64,000 nt of DNA, taken from NCBI GenBank assembly GCA_030710605.1, contig CP092886.1, positions 161,804,000-161,867,999 of the forward strand, given 5' to 3'. The stretch is from Cordylochernes scorpioides. Its lineage: Eukaryota > Arthropoda > Arachnida > Pseudoscorpiones > Chernetidae. Each line of letters begins with the position of its first letter. Position 1 is the stretch's first letter. The position numbers and the translations under genes are program-made. Shown here piece after piece: positions 54,350 through 64,000 of the stretch. The notes beneath the pieces were generated by a model. It had not been told where the DNA came from, made no database searches, and saw nothing but the letters and a program-made list of their open reading frames with translations.

Positions 54350-56930
54350 ATAAAATATGATGAAGGTTAAACTTCAACACGAGAGCCTGACGTTCTATAA
54401 TATCGTTGGTAGAAGGAGTCCAGTAAACTGCCCCAGAATACAAAGATCTCTACGAGCAGGATTACAAAGCATTATGAGCAATACATACAATAGCGTTATA
54501 AACAGGGGCGGTATAACCAAGTTTTTACATTATTAATTATATCGCATATATATATTTAACGAATACACACAAAATATATTCATAACCTTTTATAAACAAG
54601 CCACTATTCTCAAAATCAATATTTCCATATTACTTCCTGACTGCCTCATGGTAATGTCTAAGTATAGAAGTAACAGCTCAAATATTTTCTCTTTACAAAG
54701 AAAACAGAAATTTGGATTTAATGATAGTTTTTTTTTGCGTATACTATAGTCAAATTTAAATGACTTTCATAATTTATAAAATAAATTAGCTAGTTTTGCA
54801 CTAAAGGTTAGGAAAAATATTCCTATTGAACATCCAGATAAAATTTTGAATTTAAATTTGCTATATTTAACTTAAATTATAATAATTAAGATTATACACA
54901 CTGTGTATGAGATGAAACGTCAAAAATTATTTTGAAAATGTATTTTAAAAAAACACAGATACTTAGTTTTCTCAACTAGGAGGTCCGGGTTCGATTAGTG
55001 TTTTACACAACAACAATAACTATTTTTATAAATATTTTTAAAATGGAATAGTTTTATCATTTCAGTCACCAGCCTCCACCAGTCATGTTTACTGAACCAT
55101 CAGTAACGATTTCGTCTAAAAAATCGAACAATCGATTCAAATATTCTCATCAATAGCCAACTTGGTACACGGCCTAACCAATATCTCCCACAAATCAAGA
55201 TAAGACAGGACAGAAATGTAATCTTACTGAATTCCCATCAAACCGCCAAATGAATAATGCGTCAATTGCAATAAAAGTTTCAGCATCAATGGTGTTTTTT
55301 CAACAAATATACAAGAATATTTATTATTACAAGAAAAATTCGAGAGGACGACCTTTTTTTTTTATTCGTAGAACTTCGTTAACATTCTTTTGGTAATATT
55401 ATCTTTCCTGCAGTGTTAGGCAAAATGTAATCATGATATTACATTTTCTATAATTACAAGTAAATGATAAGGTACAATTTGTAGTTAGATTAGAGTTCTA
55501 GTGTGGAGTTCGCATAAAGCGAATGGTGCACGCGGGACAAATAATTTGTTGTCGTACTCAGCTAACTGATGTGAATACTGTACGATATAAATGCGTAGTG
55601 TTGAGTTGGACGGTTTTCTATTTTTCCCTCCAGCCCCATCGTCCAGTGTGGGGCGAGCAGGACGTGAGGAGGAACGTTGTGCTGAATCACGCGGGGACAT
55701 TATAGCCCGGCACGCACAACATCAGGCCGGGAATTCGAGAGTGAATTAGCTCGACTTCCGCCGCCAACCTGGCAGACTCCTCTCTTCAATTAGCACCTCC
55801 TTTATCGGCCATCAATCAAACCTCCCCATGGCCCAATTTCAAAGACAAAAGTTCTAATTTTCCTCCTACACGCAACAATCCAGTTCCTCTTGATGTCTTC
55901 TTCCTATTTTAATGATCGCCCTTTATCTGATTCTTATATTTCTCAATTCTTTCTGGGATCGAAAATCATACACTTTGGTTAGTGCCCGTAAAACCATATT
56001 CTCTCTCAATTCTTCCGCCTAGTAACCTCGGCGCCAGTTTAGCCTCTACAAATCGGTGTTAGTTTAACCTATTCAAATTGGTGACAGTTTAACCTCTTCA
56101 TATTGGTGACAGATTTACCTCTACAAATCGGCGCCAAATCAAATCCTGGTGTAATTATATACACATTGATTAATGTTCAAACATTTTAAATTTTGTCAGT
56201 AACACATTGCTCTACATTGAATCATGATTATTTTGGTTGTACCTAGATTGTGCATATTATAATCAATTGAAAAAAACACTAGGACACTCGGTTATACTGA
56301 GACGTAAGAATTGAAATTACCATTTGAATATGGCGAGATGAATAGAAAAGTAATAAAGGCATAAGTTAGAATTAACACGCACACATACTACAGCATTTAA
56401 TAAAACAACAGTTCTTTTTAAACACATCAAAACATTGCATAATGCAGATATAAAGTATATTATTTACGCACATTTATTCTATCAAATTACCTCATATTTA
56501 TAAATCTAAAACACAACACACTCTCAAATAATCAAGATACCGAAGCATAAAACTCTGTGTGCTCTTGGATATTTCAGCACTCAAAACAAAGCAATCAATT
56601 ATCACACAAATTCATCGCAACCTTAACAGAAATATTCAATGCTTAAACAGAAAGTTCTTTCCTTCAAATTGGAAAACCATCAAATATATAATCACGAAAA
56701 AAGTCCAAAATATTCTGAAGACTACAATTCTAACATGCCGCTACCAGACTATGGAAAATACCAGGAAGCCTGTTATCCAAAAAGCTTTTCAAAAGAGCCT
56801 TGCAAGACATCTTCCCGCTAAGAGATGAACAAGATATATATAGAGAAGGAGGATTAGCCATGTAACAGATATCAGTGTTTTGATAAGCAAAGCAAGATAA
56901 AATTATAAATACTGTAATAAGTACATTTTT
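54350..56930. other. Non-coding DNA
   Basis: AT-rich DNA with one GC-richer, single-copy-looking stretch at 55480-55860 (GTCCAGTGTGGGGCGAGCAG, CACAACATCAGGCCGGGAAT). 56030-56130 holds a short triplicated phrase (GGTGACAGTTTAACCTCT-like, ~35 bp). No gene was recognised. Confidence 0.35.
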
Positions 56931-56934
56931 AACC

Positions 56935-57235
56935 TGTCAAAAGCTTTGACATGGTGCGGTATGCAGCAATGCTACCCAAAATGTTCGATCGTTGCCTACC
57001 AAATACAGAGAACTCTCTGTAAACTAATTTTAAAACCGAATTTTCAGAGAATAATGGAGGATGAGGCTTCAGACGAACATGAAATTTCATCAGGCATTTC
57101 TCATGGCTCTGTTCTCTCTCTTGACTACTTTTAAATTTACTTAGATAATTTGCATGAGCAGGAAAATATCAGAATCCATTCTCACGCAGACGACACAGCA
57201 ATCATGTCCTCATTTGAAATTCTTCAAAGAGACGG
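56935..57235 (+). pseudogene. LINE RT relic
   Basis: The plus strand at 56937 reads LSKAFDMVRYAAMLPKMFD, the RT motif LSKAFD with the first catalytic Asp. After a deletion and frame change, HADDTAIMSS at ~57180 is the ADD box. ADDTAI links it to the family at 49520-50000. Stops and deletions make it a relic. Confidence 0.7.
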
Positions 57236-57259
57236 GATATGTCTTTCGACAGTATCAGT

Positions 57260-59550
57260 TTTTCTTATCATCTCTCATATATTATGCATAGTCATATTTG
57301 AAGATAGTGTTTTTGGCAAGTTTTCTGTTTTTGAACTGTTGAATGTTTGATCTTGAGTAAACGCATGCGTTTGTATCAACAATAATTGCGAGTTCCCTTT
57401 TTTGCGGCGCTACAATATATACAAGCTATTTATACACTTTACATTCAAGTAGCAGCAACAAGCATTAATAAGGAAAAATGATATATCTAAATATAAAAAT
57501 TGCTTAGCCTAAATAGATACGATAATGTGATAAATGATATAAAATAAGATTAAATATATTTTAATATCAAATCGATATATTAGCTATTAATATGAGTGAT
57601 GTATGTTAAAATGCTCACTCATTTTCACGTTCGCTCCAAGGATTATATCTATATAGTCGAATATACACGTCTTGATATACTTTCAAGGAAGTTTTATGTT
57701 TACTTTAGAGTTTTCTGTCCTCTGTATATAGCCGAAGTTTCAAATTATTGCACTTTATCTAATAACGTCTGTTCTTTATGGAAGATTATTCCATAAACTT
57801 TATCAGCCAAGGAAAATGGCCAGTGTGCTTGAACTGTTCTAAGGTATGCGAATAAATTGCGCTTGACGTCATATAGAAATCTCCAAGAATGCGTCAGAAA
57901 AATGACTGCACTACTAGTTCTATAACCAATGGTAATAATGCCTAGTGGGCTTATAAGGAATATAAACTAGAGTGTATCACCCGTGATGACTCCCGCCCGA
58001 CACAAGCATCCAAGACGAAGGAGTGGGATGAGTTTCTTTAACGAGGCGCTTTCTAGTGCGTTGTCCAACGTTCGCCAGACTAAACCTTATTGTACTTACC
58101 TCAAGTTGAAATGGAAACTTTTTGAGAATATTTTATTTTCGAAATCCTCGACTTCTAGTGCCGTCTTGCATCGCATCATGAAAATCTTTGGAGCAGAAAA
58201 TAGCGGTTCTTTAGAACAACAATAGCAATGTTATGACAACGTCTATTTTGTTTGAAAGAGAGATATGAAAGTCCCATATCTGAAATGTGACAAATTATTT
58301 AAGTAAAAAAATGATTACTTAATATACAATCTCCTGACAAATCTTCCCGTATCTCTCGAAGCCCACCCCTGTGTTCCCGTTGGTATTCAGCATTGTCTAT
58401 GTTCTCGCTAGCCCTTGCACATATTGCCTTGAATGGCGCTCACATGTGAAATACCTGAGTGATATCCAAAAGTTTAGTATTTCTAGAATCATTTCCTCTC
58501 AGCTTGTGACAACAATAACTGACATGTCGCTTAATACCAAGAGTGAGGCAATACTAATTTTTCCGAAATCCAAAGTTTGAGGCATTTAAATTACACTATA
58601 TTGAAAATCGTTTATTCCAATTATGAAACATCTCTCTCATTTTCATTATTATGTACAGCTCTCAAACATCTACAACTTCTTTTCTTGTGGTGCTGCAATT
58701 ACAATGTGGAGGACCCCAACAACTTGAAGTGTGATATTCATGTGAAAGATAGGCGCCTTTCAATGTCAGTGTAAAGACAGCGCTCAAGTAGATTAAAGTA
58801 GGAAATTTTACATATTTGATTTACATATTCTCTCATTCATAAACTTGGTGAAAAACACGGGAATTCCTGATGGTCGGTACTTCACAATATTATTTGTTTT
58901 CTGTAAAATAACGCATTATTGATATATTCTAAGAGAGATGTTTTGTAAATCGTTATTGTCATTCATTCTGTGTTAAGACATTCTCTGGTAAAGTTTTCTG
59001 ATTACTTAGCTAGGGTATATCCTTGGTATTCGTGATGAGTCTTGAGTTGCTAATAAGTGGTTTTGGGCTTTTTGAAGGATGGACATGTGTTGGTCGTGTA
59101 GAAGAGATGTCTTGACATATCTCTTTATAAATTTAAGTAAGGTGTCATGTTTCAATTACTTGAAGATGCATTCTCTTATTTCAAATGTAATATAATATTC
59201 TATGTCTCTTATATTTAACACAAGAACTTTGTGATTTTCTATTATTGAGATTTATTCGTGTTGGTTTAAAAGGAAATACGAGTTATTCGACACCTATAAG
59301 TTAATATAGACTTTGTCATTGATTTCAAAACATTAAATTCAGATTCACTGACTTTGTCGAGCAGTGAATGTATCAAGTCGTATTTTGACCCCTATAGATT
59401 TGTTCATTTGTTGCTCGATATGATCTAACATGTTTAGTTTCGGATATGGAGGATTTACTCTTTGATAGTTAATTTGTAAAAAGTATAATTTGAGTTTTGT
59501 GTGTGTGTGTAGCTCATTGTATGATTACTTGGTATGTCGTTTTTCTTTTT
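57260..59550. other. AT-rich non-coding DNA
   Basis: No repeat family of this window or protein domain was recognised. An 80-codon ORF at 57983-58225 is isolated and unassigned. A short (GT)n run is at ~59499. Confidence 0.35.
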
Positions 59551-59559
59551 ATTATTCTG

Positions 59560-59850
59560 GTTTGAATATTATGGGGTTGATTTATAGAGATTTAGTATAA
59601 CACGCGCCAGGTGTCATACTATTTCTTAGCTTCGTTTGCCACTTACACCAAGGTTTTGCTATTTTTGATGCAATTTACACTAGGTCGTGATCTAGATCGT
59701 CTGTGTAAAGGAATATTCTGTAGTTTTCAGTAAAGTGGCTACAGAAAGAACCCCTATTGAACGCCTGCTGAAATTTCCAGTTCGTCTGAAAGGCTAATCT
59801 TCCATTTGACTCTAAAAATCGGGGTTCAAAGTGTAGTTTTGGTTATCAAG
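59560..59850 (-). pseudogene. Possible LINE RT relic
   Basis: Minus-strand reading near 59790 gives LEISAGVQ, stop, GFFL, stop, PLY, resembling the RT GVRQG..LSPLLF box. About 40 residues later comes LYTDDLDHDLV, an RT YxDD-like box. Spacing is short and stops are frequent, so this is tentative. Confidence 0.35.
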
Positions 59851-59976
59851 TCTTTTGGTAGCCAGCGAGTGGCATTTTGTGTATCAATGCAGTAGGCTAC
59901 ACATTCTAAAAAACTCAATATCTAAAAATAAGGCGCCTGTTCCGATTCTATTATTTTTCATTTGCTTTTTATACAA

Positions 59977-60149
59977 GAATGGGCAATCCTTTCAGTAGGC
60001 GGGCCATATTCAATAAATAAAATTTTATTTCCGAACCACGCACCTATTTTATTGTTCTTTTGAAAATGTGTAGAATGAGGTTGATAGTTATGTTTTTTGA
60101 CCTAGCTCTGAGGACCGCATGCGTCCCGCGGACTATGTAGGCCACCCAT
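59977..60149. mobile_element. hAT (Charlie-like) non-autonomous remnant
   Basis: AATGGGCAATCCTTTCAGTA with GGCGGGCCATATT on the left and GCGTCCCGCGGACTATGTAG with GCCACCCAT on the right are the subterminal and terminal signatures of Charlie-like hAT elements (consensus GGGTGGGCAA and GCGGGCC). Only ~170 bp remains. Confidence 0.55.
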
Positions 60150-60993
60150 GATTTATATAGCATAGTCAGTCATATATCTTTATCATCATGCTATTATAAT
60201 TGTTATAAGGCCCATCCTTCTTCACTATGCGCATATTGTGCCCCTGTTAACGAATATCTTGCAGGACTCCTTTTCAATTTTTTCTATAACAGAACTTTTT
60301 TGGAATTTCACCAAGGTCTGGCAACAAGTTGCTTTAGACGTTTGTTTTCCACTTTTGGAAATATCATAACCTTTTTTGAAATTGTAAGAAAGTATTCGAT
60401 TGTAAGTATGAAATTTCAAAAAAAAAAAAAATTTATTAATGCTTCTGTTATCTATGTATTTAATGAGAATTGTTGTTTAAAATTCCATCGAGGTGAATAT
60501 GCTGAATCTGTAGAATTTGTGGAACTTTTTTCTAGGAGAAAGTGTAATCATTCTAATTGCTTTCCATATTCTCTTCGTTCCTTAGTTGAACTCTATTTCT
60601 CCTAGTTTATTATTTATCTTAATTTGTTCGCACAATTGTGTGTATTCTTTAATCAATTTCTTTCTTGCTGCGCTATATTTTTTCAAGTCATTTTATGAGC
60701 TCTTATTTTTTGCTTTATTATCTAACCCTATATCTTGAATTTATTAACTTTTGAAATGCTTATTTATACTACCTAAAACGCTAGCTAATTTTCACACTTG
60801 ATCACTCTCGATTAAAATGCAATTGTACAAAATATCCGAATTCTAGGGGGTCGGGAAGTATGTTAAGTTGAAGAAGTCAAAAGATGCAGAAATCCAATAA
60901 AATGAGATTTCGAAATAATGCATTTTTTTAAAATAACGAATAGACAAGCAGAAATAAATATTTAGAGAAATCTAAAAACAGTTATATATTATA

Positions 60994-61155
60994 CACTCAT
61001 GGACAAAATTCAAGCAAGTTGTACCTTTAAGAACGTATATCGGGATTCAAACAACAACTCTATACATAGTGACCTTTTATTGGGGACACACGAGAAAACC
61101 TAGTGTGAACAAAATTTTTCTCTCTCATTTAAAAATCTCTCTCTCTCTTCATGAG
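60994..61155 (-). mobile_element. MITE family 1 (copy L, inverted, internally deleted)
   Basis: TA-CACTCATGGACAAAATTCA opens the copy, then GAACGTATATCGGGATTCAA and GTGACCTTTTATTGGGGACA. The distal part is replaced by a CT-rich run before TTCATGAGTATA. Confidence 0.75.
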
Positions 61156-61984
61156 TATATATATTTTATAAAGAACATTTTCAAAAAGCTTTCTTTCTGC
61201 TACCACCGTTAAACTATCAGATCGGCTGGGGCGCTCATTATAGGATAAAGGGGAAAATAAGTGAAATATAAGAACTTGCTAACCTCCATGTTTATTTGCA
61301 TACATGTGAAGAATCATTATAAACGCCCCGCTCCGTTTAAGTCATATACATTTAATTATTCAACGATGTTAACTGAAAAAGGTATTTTTCATCATATATA
61401 TAGTTCACATTTTAAATATTTTAAAACTATATATAAATTTATTTATTATATTGGGAGTAGCGCTGAAATTGTGATTATCTTTCTCGCTTTTCTTGTATGT
61501 TATGGAGATATTTTTTTCTCAATTTGAATGTTTCTTCTTTCTTATTTTCAAAGGTTTTGTGTGAAGGAAATTTGTTATATGCGTTTTTATTTACTTTTAT
61601 TTATTAAGGCTTCTTTTTTTAGTTTCTAAAATTAGTTCTCTTAGTTGTCTATTTTTTATTTGTTTTTAGCTTGGGTATATTTTCCAGTTTGTGTAAAGAT
61701 ATAATTTTAATTTGTAAATATTGTTTTTGTTGAAAAGGGTGTGTCAGCAATATAATGAGTGGATAGTGGTTAAAAGAAGCTTTGAAATTTGGCCATATTG
61801 AAGTAAGTAAGCAGGTCTGGAAGTAGTTAAAAAGTAGCTGAATAACTTACTACGTTTTATTTTTTTTACCGCAAGGTTGGTGTATAAAGCTATGTCTAAG
61901 ATGTCTGGGTTTAGAATGTATGTTGTCTGGCGATGTAGGTGCGCTAATATTTGTAGGTCCACTTTGTCTACTATTCTTCAAACC

Positions 61985-62140
61985 AAAGATACTTCGGTCA
62001 ATACTTCGGGAACGAAATTGGTCTTGATTATCGCAAAGATAGAGGCTGCCTGGCCGGCATTCATGGTTCTTCAAATTTGGCCGAAGTATCTTTAATCTGA
62101 AGAACTATGAATGTGCCGGTCAGGCAGCCTCTATCTTCAC
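61985..62140. repeat. Foldback element
   Basis: GATAGAGGCTGCCTGGCCGG with CATTCATGGTTCTTCA pairs with TGAAGAACTATGAATG and CCGGTCAGGCAGCCTCTATC. The central GGCCGAAGTATCTTT is also present inverted at ~61986. The GCCGGCCAGGCAACCTCTAT block also flanks the foldback at 22.8-23.05 kb, linking the two. Confidence 0.78.
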
Positions 62141-62149
62141 GATTTGTGT

Positions 62150-63796
62150 ACTATGTTTTTTTAAAGTACTTCGTTTGTTTTGAAGGCCTCTGATCCTCAA
62201 ATTTAATGTTTCCTAGTTTGTCTCTAGCTAGTAATGTTGGTATCTACCCGTGTTGGATGTAATCTGTATATCAATATTTCTTATTTTACATATATTTATT
62301 ATAGTAAACTTAGTTAATATTCAATTGTTTATAGCTCGTGTTAAAATATATTCGAATTGTTTCAAGTATTCTGGTTTGGAAACGTACTATAGTGTAAAGC
62401 TTGATTATATTTTAATAATATTGTGGCACATCTTGTGATTTCTATCGTTTCTCTATGTGTGATAGACCTTGTATTGTTGCTTTATCTCTGAAATTTATAA
62501 ATGTTTCCGTTATTTAAAAATTGTCAACATTAGGTGTCTATACAAAAAGTCTTGCTTCATTTAGCAAATTATTGATGTTGTGTGCCTTTCCTCCAATGTA
62601 TGCCATACGAAGATGTTTAATATTTGGTCCAGTTTATATTATGTTATTTAATAGTTGCTTACATAAGTTTTTACTTTTTTTAATTCGATTCGATAAGGGT
62701 ACTAATTATTTTATTTTTGAGGTTGAGATTGCTCTAACGTTTACTGTGAGTTTTTCTGCAGTGCTAAGTGACTAAATAGCTTGTTAAATGCGCTTACCTT
62801 TGTGCTTATATTTGTTTGGGTGTTTTTTGTCTTTTGAAGATTTCGCAGTTTCGCATTTCTAAAGTAATGTGATCCGCCTCAATTTAAATATTCAGCCTCT
62901 AATTTTCTTTGTTTTTTAGCGCCAACTACTCGGATTTCTTCAGCCCGTGACTACCCTTTGTTTATTATTTCAGGGCTTGAATTTCTTATCAGTTGCGTTA
63001 TTAGCAATACTTATATGATACCATTTTATATGCATAAAATTACAAATATAAAAACGATGCGAGATTTATACAGGATATATAGGAAATATACAGTATGCAA
63101 ATATAGAATTTCAAAGAGCCAGTGTAAGTGGTGATAAAAGGTATAAGGCTAAGAATATATCGAATGAAATTATTTAAGGAATTCCTGAGGTTTCTATCAC
63201 TTTTAACTTTAAAATAATTATATATAGTGCCCTTTTCAGCGGAAATTTCGGAAATATCGCTCATGTATTTCTGGAAGTGTTTTAATCGGCTGTAGAAAAG
63301 GAGTGCTTGGTAATGTAGGAGAGAAATATGTTGAAGGTTCAACCATATAAGCTATTTATCTCTTTATATAATATATGTGTGTTGTGTGTGTGTGATTCAT
63401 ATATATATATAAATATATTATATGAATTTATAAAATATTTTAATATCTCCCCAATAAGCGTAATAGTTTATCTTATTTTTATCTTGATAGTTTATCTTTG
63501 ATGAGGAATACAAAATTGTATATTGTTTAATAATCACTACCATGACAGAGGAAATTATTCCAAAAACTACCAAGAAAAAAATATTAAAACAATATATACA
63601 AGAAAAAATCTTATAAATTCTCCACTTTTTTCTGTGGTTAAAAATTAAACGATATTTAAGACAAAGGAATCTAGGGAGAAATAGGTATTCTATCATATTT
63701 GTAAAAATGCAATGTGTAAAAATGTAATCTGTATGCATGTTTTTCCTACACAAATATAAATTTATAAGTATTAGAACCACGATGCCAGTATTCTAT
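62150..63796. other. AT-rich non-coding DNA
   Basis: Strongly AT-rich with TA dinucleotide runs (for example near 63400). ORFs of 100-120 codons on the minus strand are rich in Ile, Tyr, Phe and Lys and reflect base composition. No domain or repeat was recognised. Confidence 0.4.
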
Positions 63797-64000
63797 ATAC
63801 AGTTACGAGCGTCATTCTTCATCTCCTAATCTCCTAATCAATCAACTCTGTCACGGTTTGCTTTTTTTTTTTTGGAATGGAGCCCTCCTATTGGTCGGCT
63901 ACGATCACGCCACCTTTGCCCCCCCCCCCCCCCCCCCCACTCGCATTTTCGTTTTTGTAACTATTGTGTTGGAGCGGGTCGCTCCATAAATAAATGCATA
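63797..64000. repeat. Dispersed repeat with poly-T/poly-C, second copy, cut by window end
   Basis: It matches 11985-12205 from ATACAGTTACGAGCGTCAT to CTCCATAAATAAATGCATA. The poly-C run is longer here (~19 C). Sequence beyond the window would show whether the following palindrome and Helitron end are also shared. Confidence 0.75.

Noticed and set aside
57983-58225. 80-codon ORF (MMTPARHKHPRR...)
   Set aside because: It is isolated, unlike any family I know, and flanked by AT-rich DNA without promoter or splice signals. Without transcript or homology evidence it cannot be called a gene.
63040-63780. Minus-strand ORFs of 100-120 codons
   Set aside because: They are rich in Ile, Tyr, Phe and Lys as expected from AT-rich random sequence, with no domain or conserved motif.

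Overview
This is an AT-rich eukaryotic window, almost certainly from an arthropod and probably an insect. The evidence is spliced coding exons, a dense mix of eukaryotic transposons (hAT, Tc1, pogo-like, Helitron, Ty3/gypsy, LINE, Penelope-like), and no operon-like gene packing. The species cannot be named from the sequence. Most of the window is intergenic or intronic DNA built from nested and decayed mobile elements.

The only host gene I can support is at 37167-37281 (+): two very short 5' coding exons of a Musashi-type RNA-binding protein, closest in motif to insect Rbp6. They lie in a GC-rich promoter-like island with two CACGTG E-boxes and a perfect TGACGTCA site. The rest of the gene must lie beyond the window or far downstream. 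The DNA 3' of these exons would then be its intron, starting with a ~149-bp tandem repeat (37320-38290).

Layout. 1-3.9 kb: a GC-rich stretch, an alternating 80/97-bp tandem repeat, foldback repeats and a possible mariner relic. 3.9-8.6 kb: MITEs, a foldback and an LTR-like repeat. 8.6-11.2 kb: a pogo-like MITE and an almost intact 2.3-kb hAT element with a perfect 8-bp target duplication. 11.6-14.9 kb: a Helitron end, then a minus-strand Penelope-like element (RT plus GIY-YIG) split by a 5'-truncated LINE with a 16-bp target duplication. 15-24 kb: single-copy DNA, MITEs, foldbacks with hammerhead-like motifs and a ~0.5-kb Helitron. 25.4-27.7 kb: a second LTR-like copy and a Tc1 element with one frameshift. 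28-36 kb: MITEs, a 42-bp minisatellite and a canonical hammerhead motif at 36.2 kb. 37-38.3 kb: the Musashi/Rbp6 exons. 38.4-43 kb: MITEs, a 113-bp tandem repeat and a second LINE copy. 45-48 kb: a decayed Ty3/gypsy gag-pol with a UUUAAAC frameshift site. 48.3-51.1 kb: a tRNA-derived repeat, LINE fragments and foldbacks. 51-64 kb: mostly unexplained AT-rich DNA with LINE, hAT and MITE remnants.

The most notable signal is a set of hammerhead-ribozyme-like sequences inside foldback repeats. Hammerheads are known from Penelope-like element terminal repeats, and a Penelope-like coding relic is present here. The set includes one motif with every core element and a fully paired helix I (36162-36204, minus), an inverted pair in one palindrome (22874-23003), and a variant group with one changed core base that still keeps helix I pairing.
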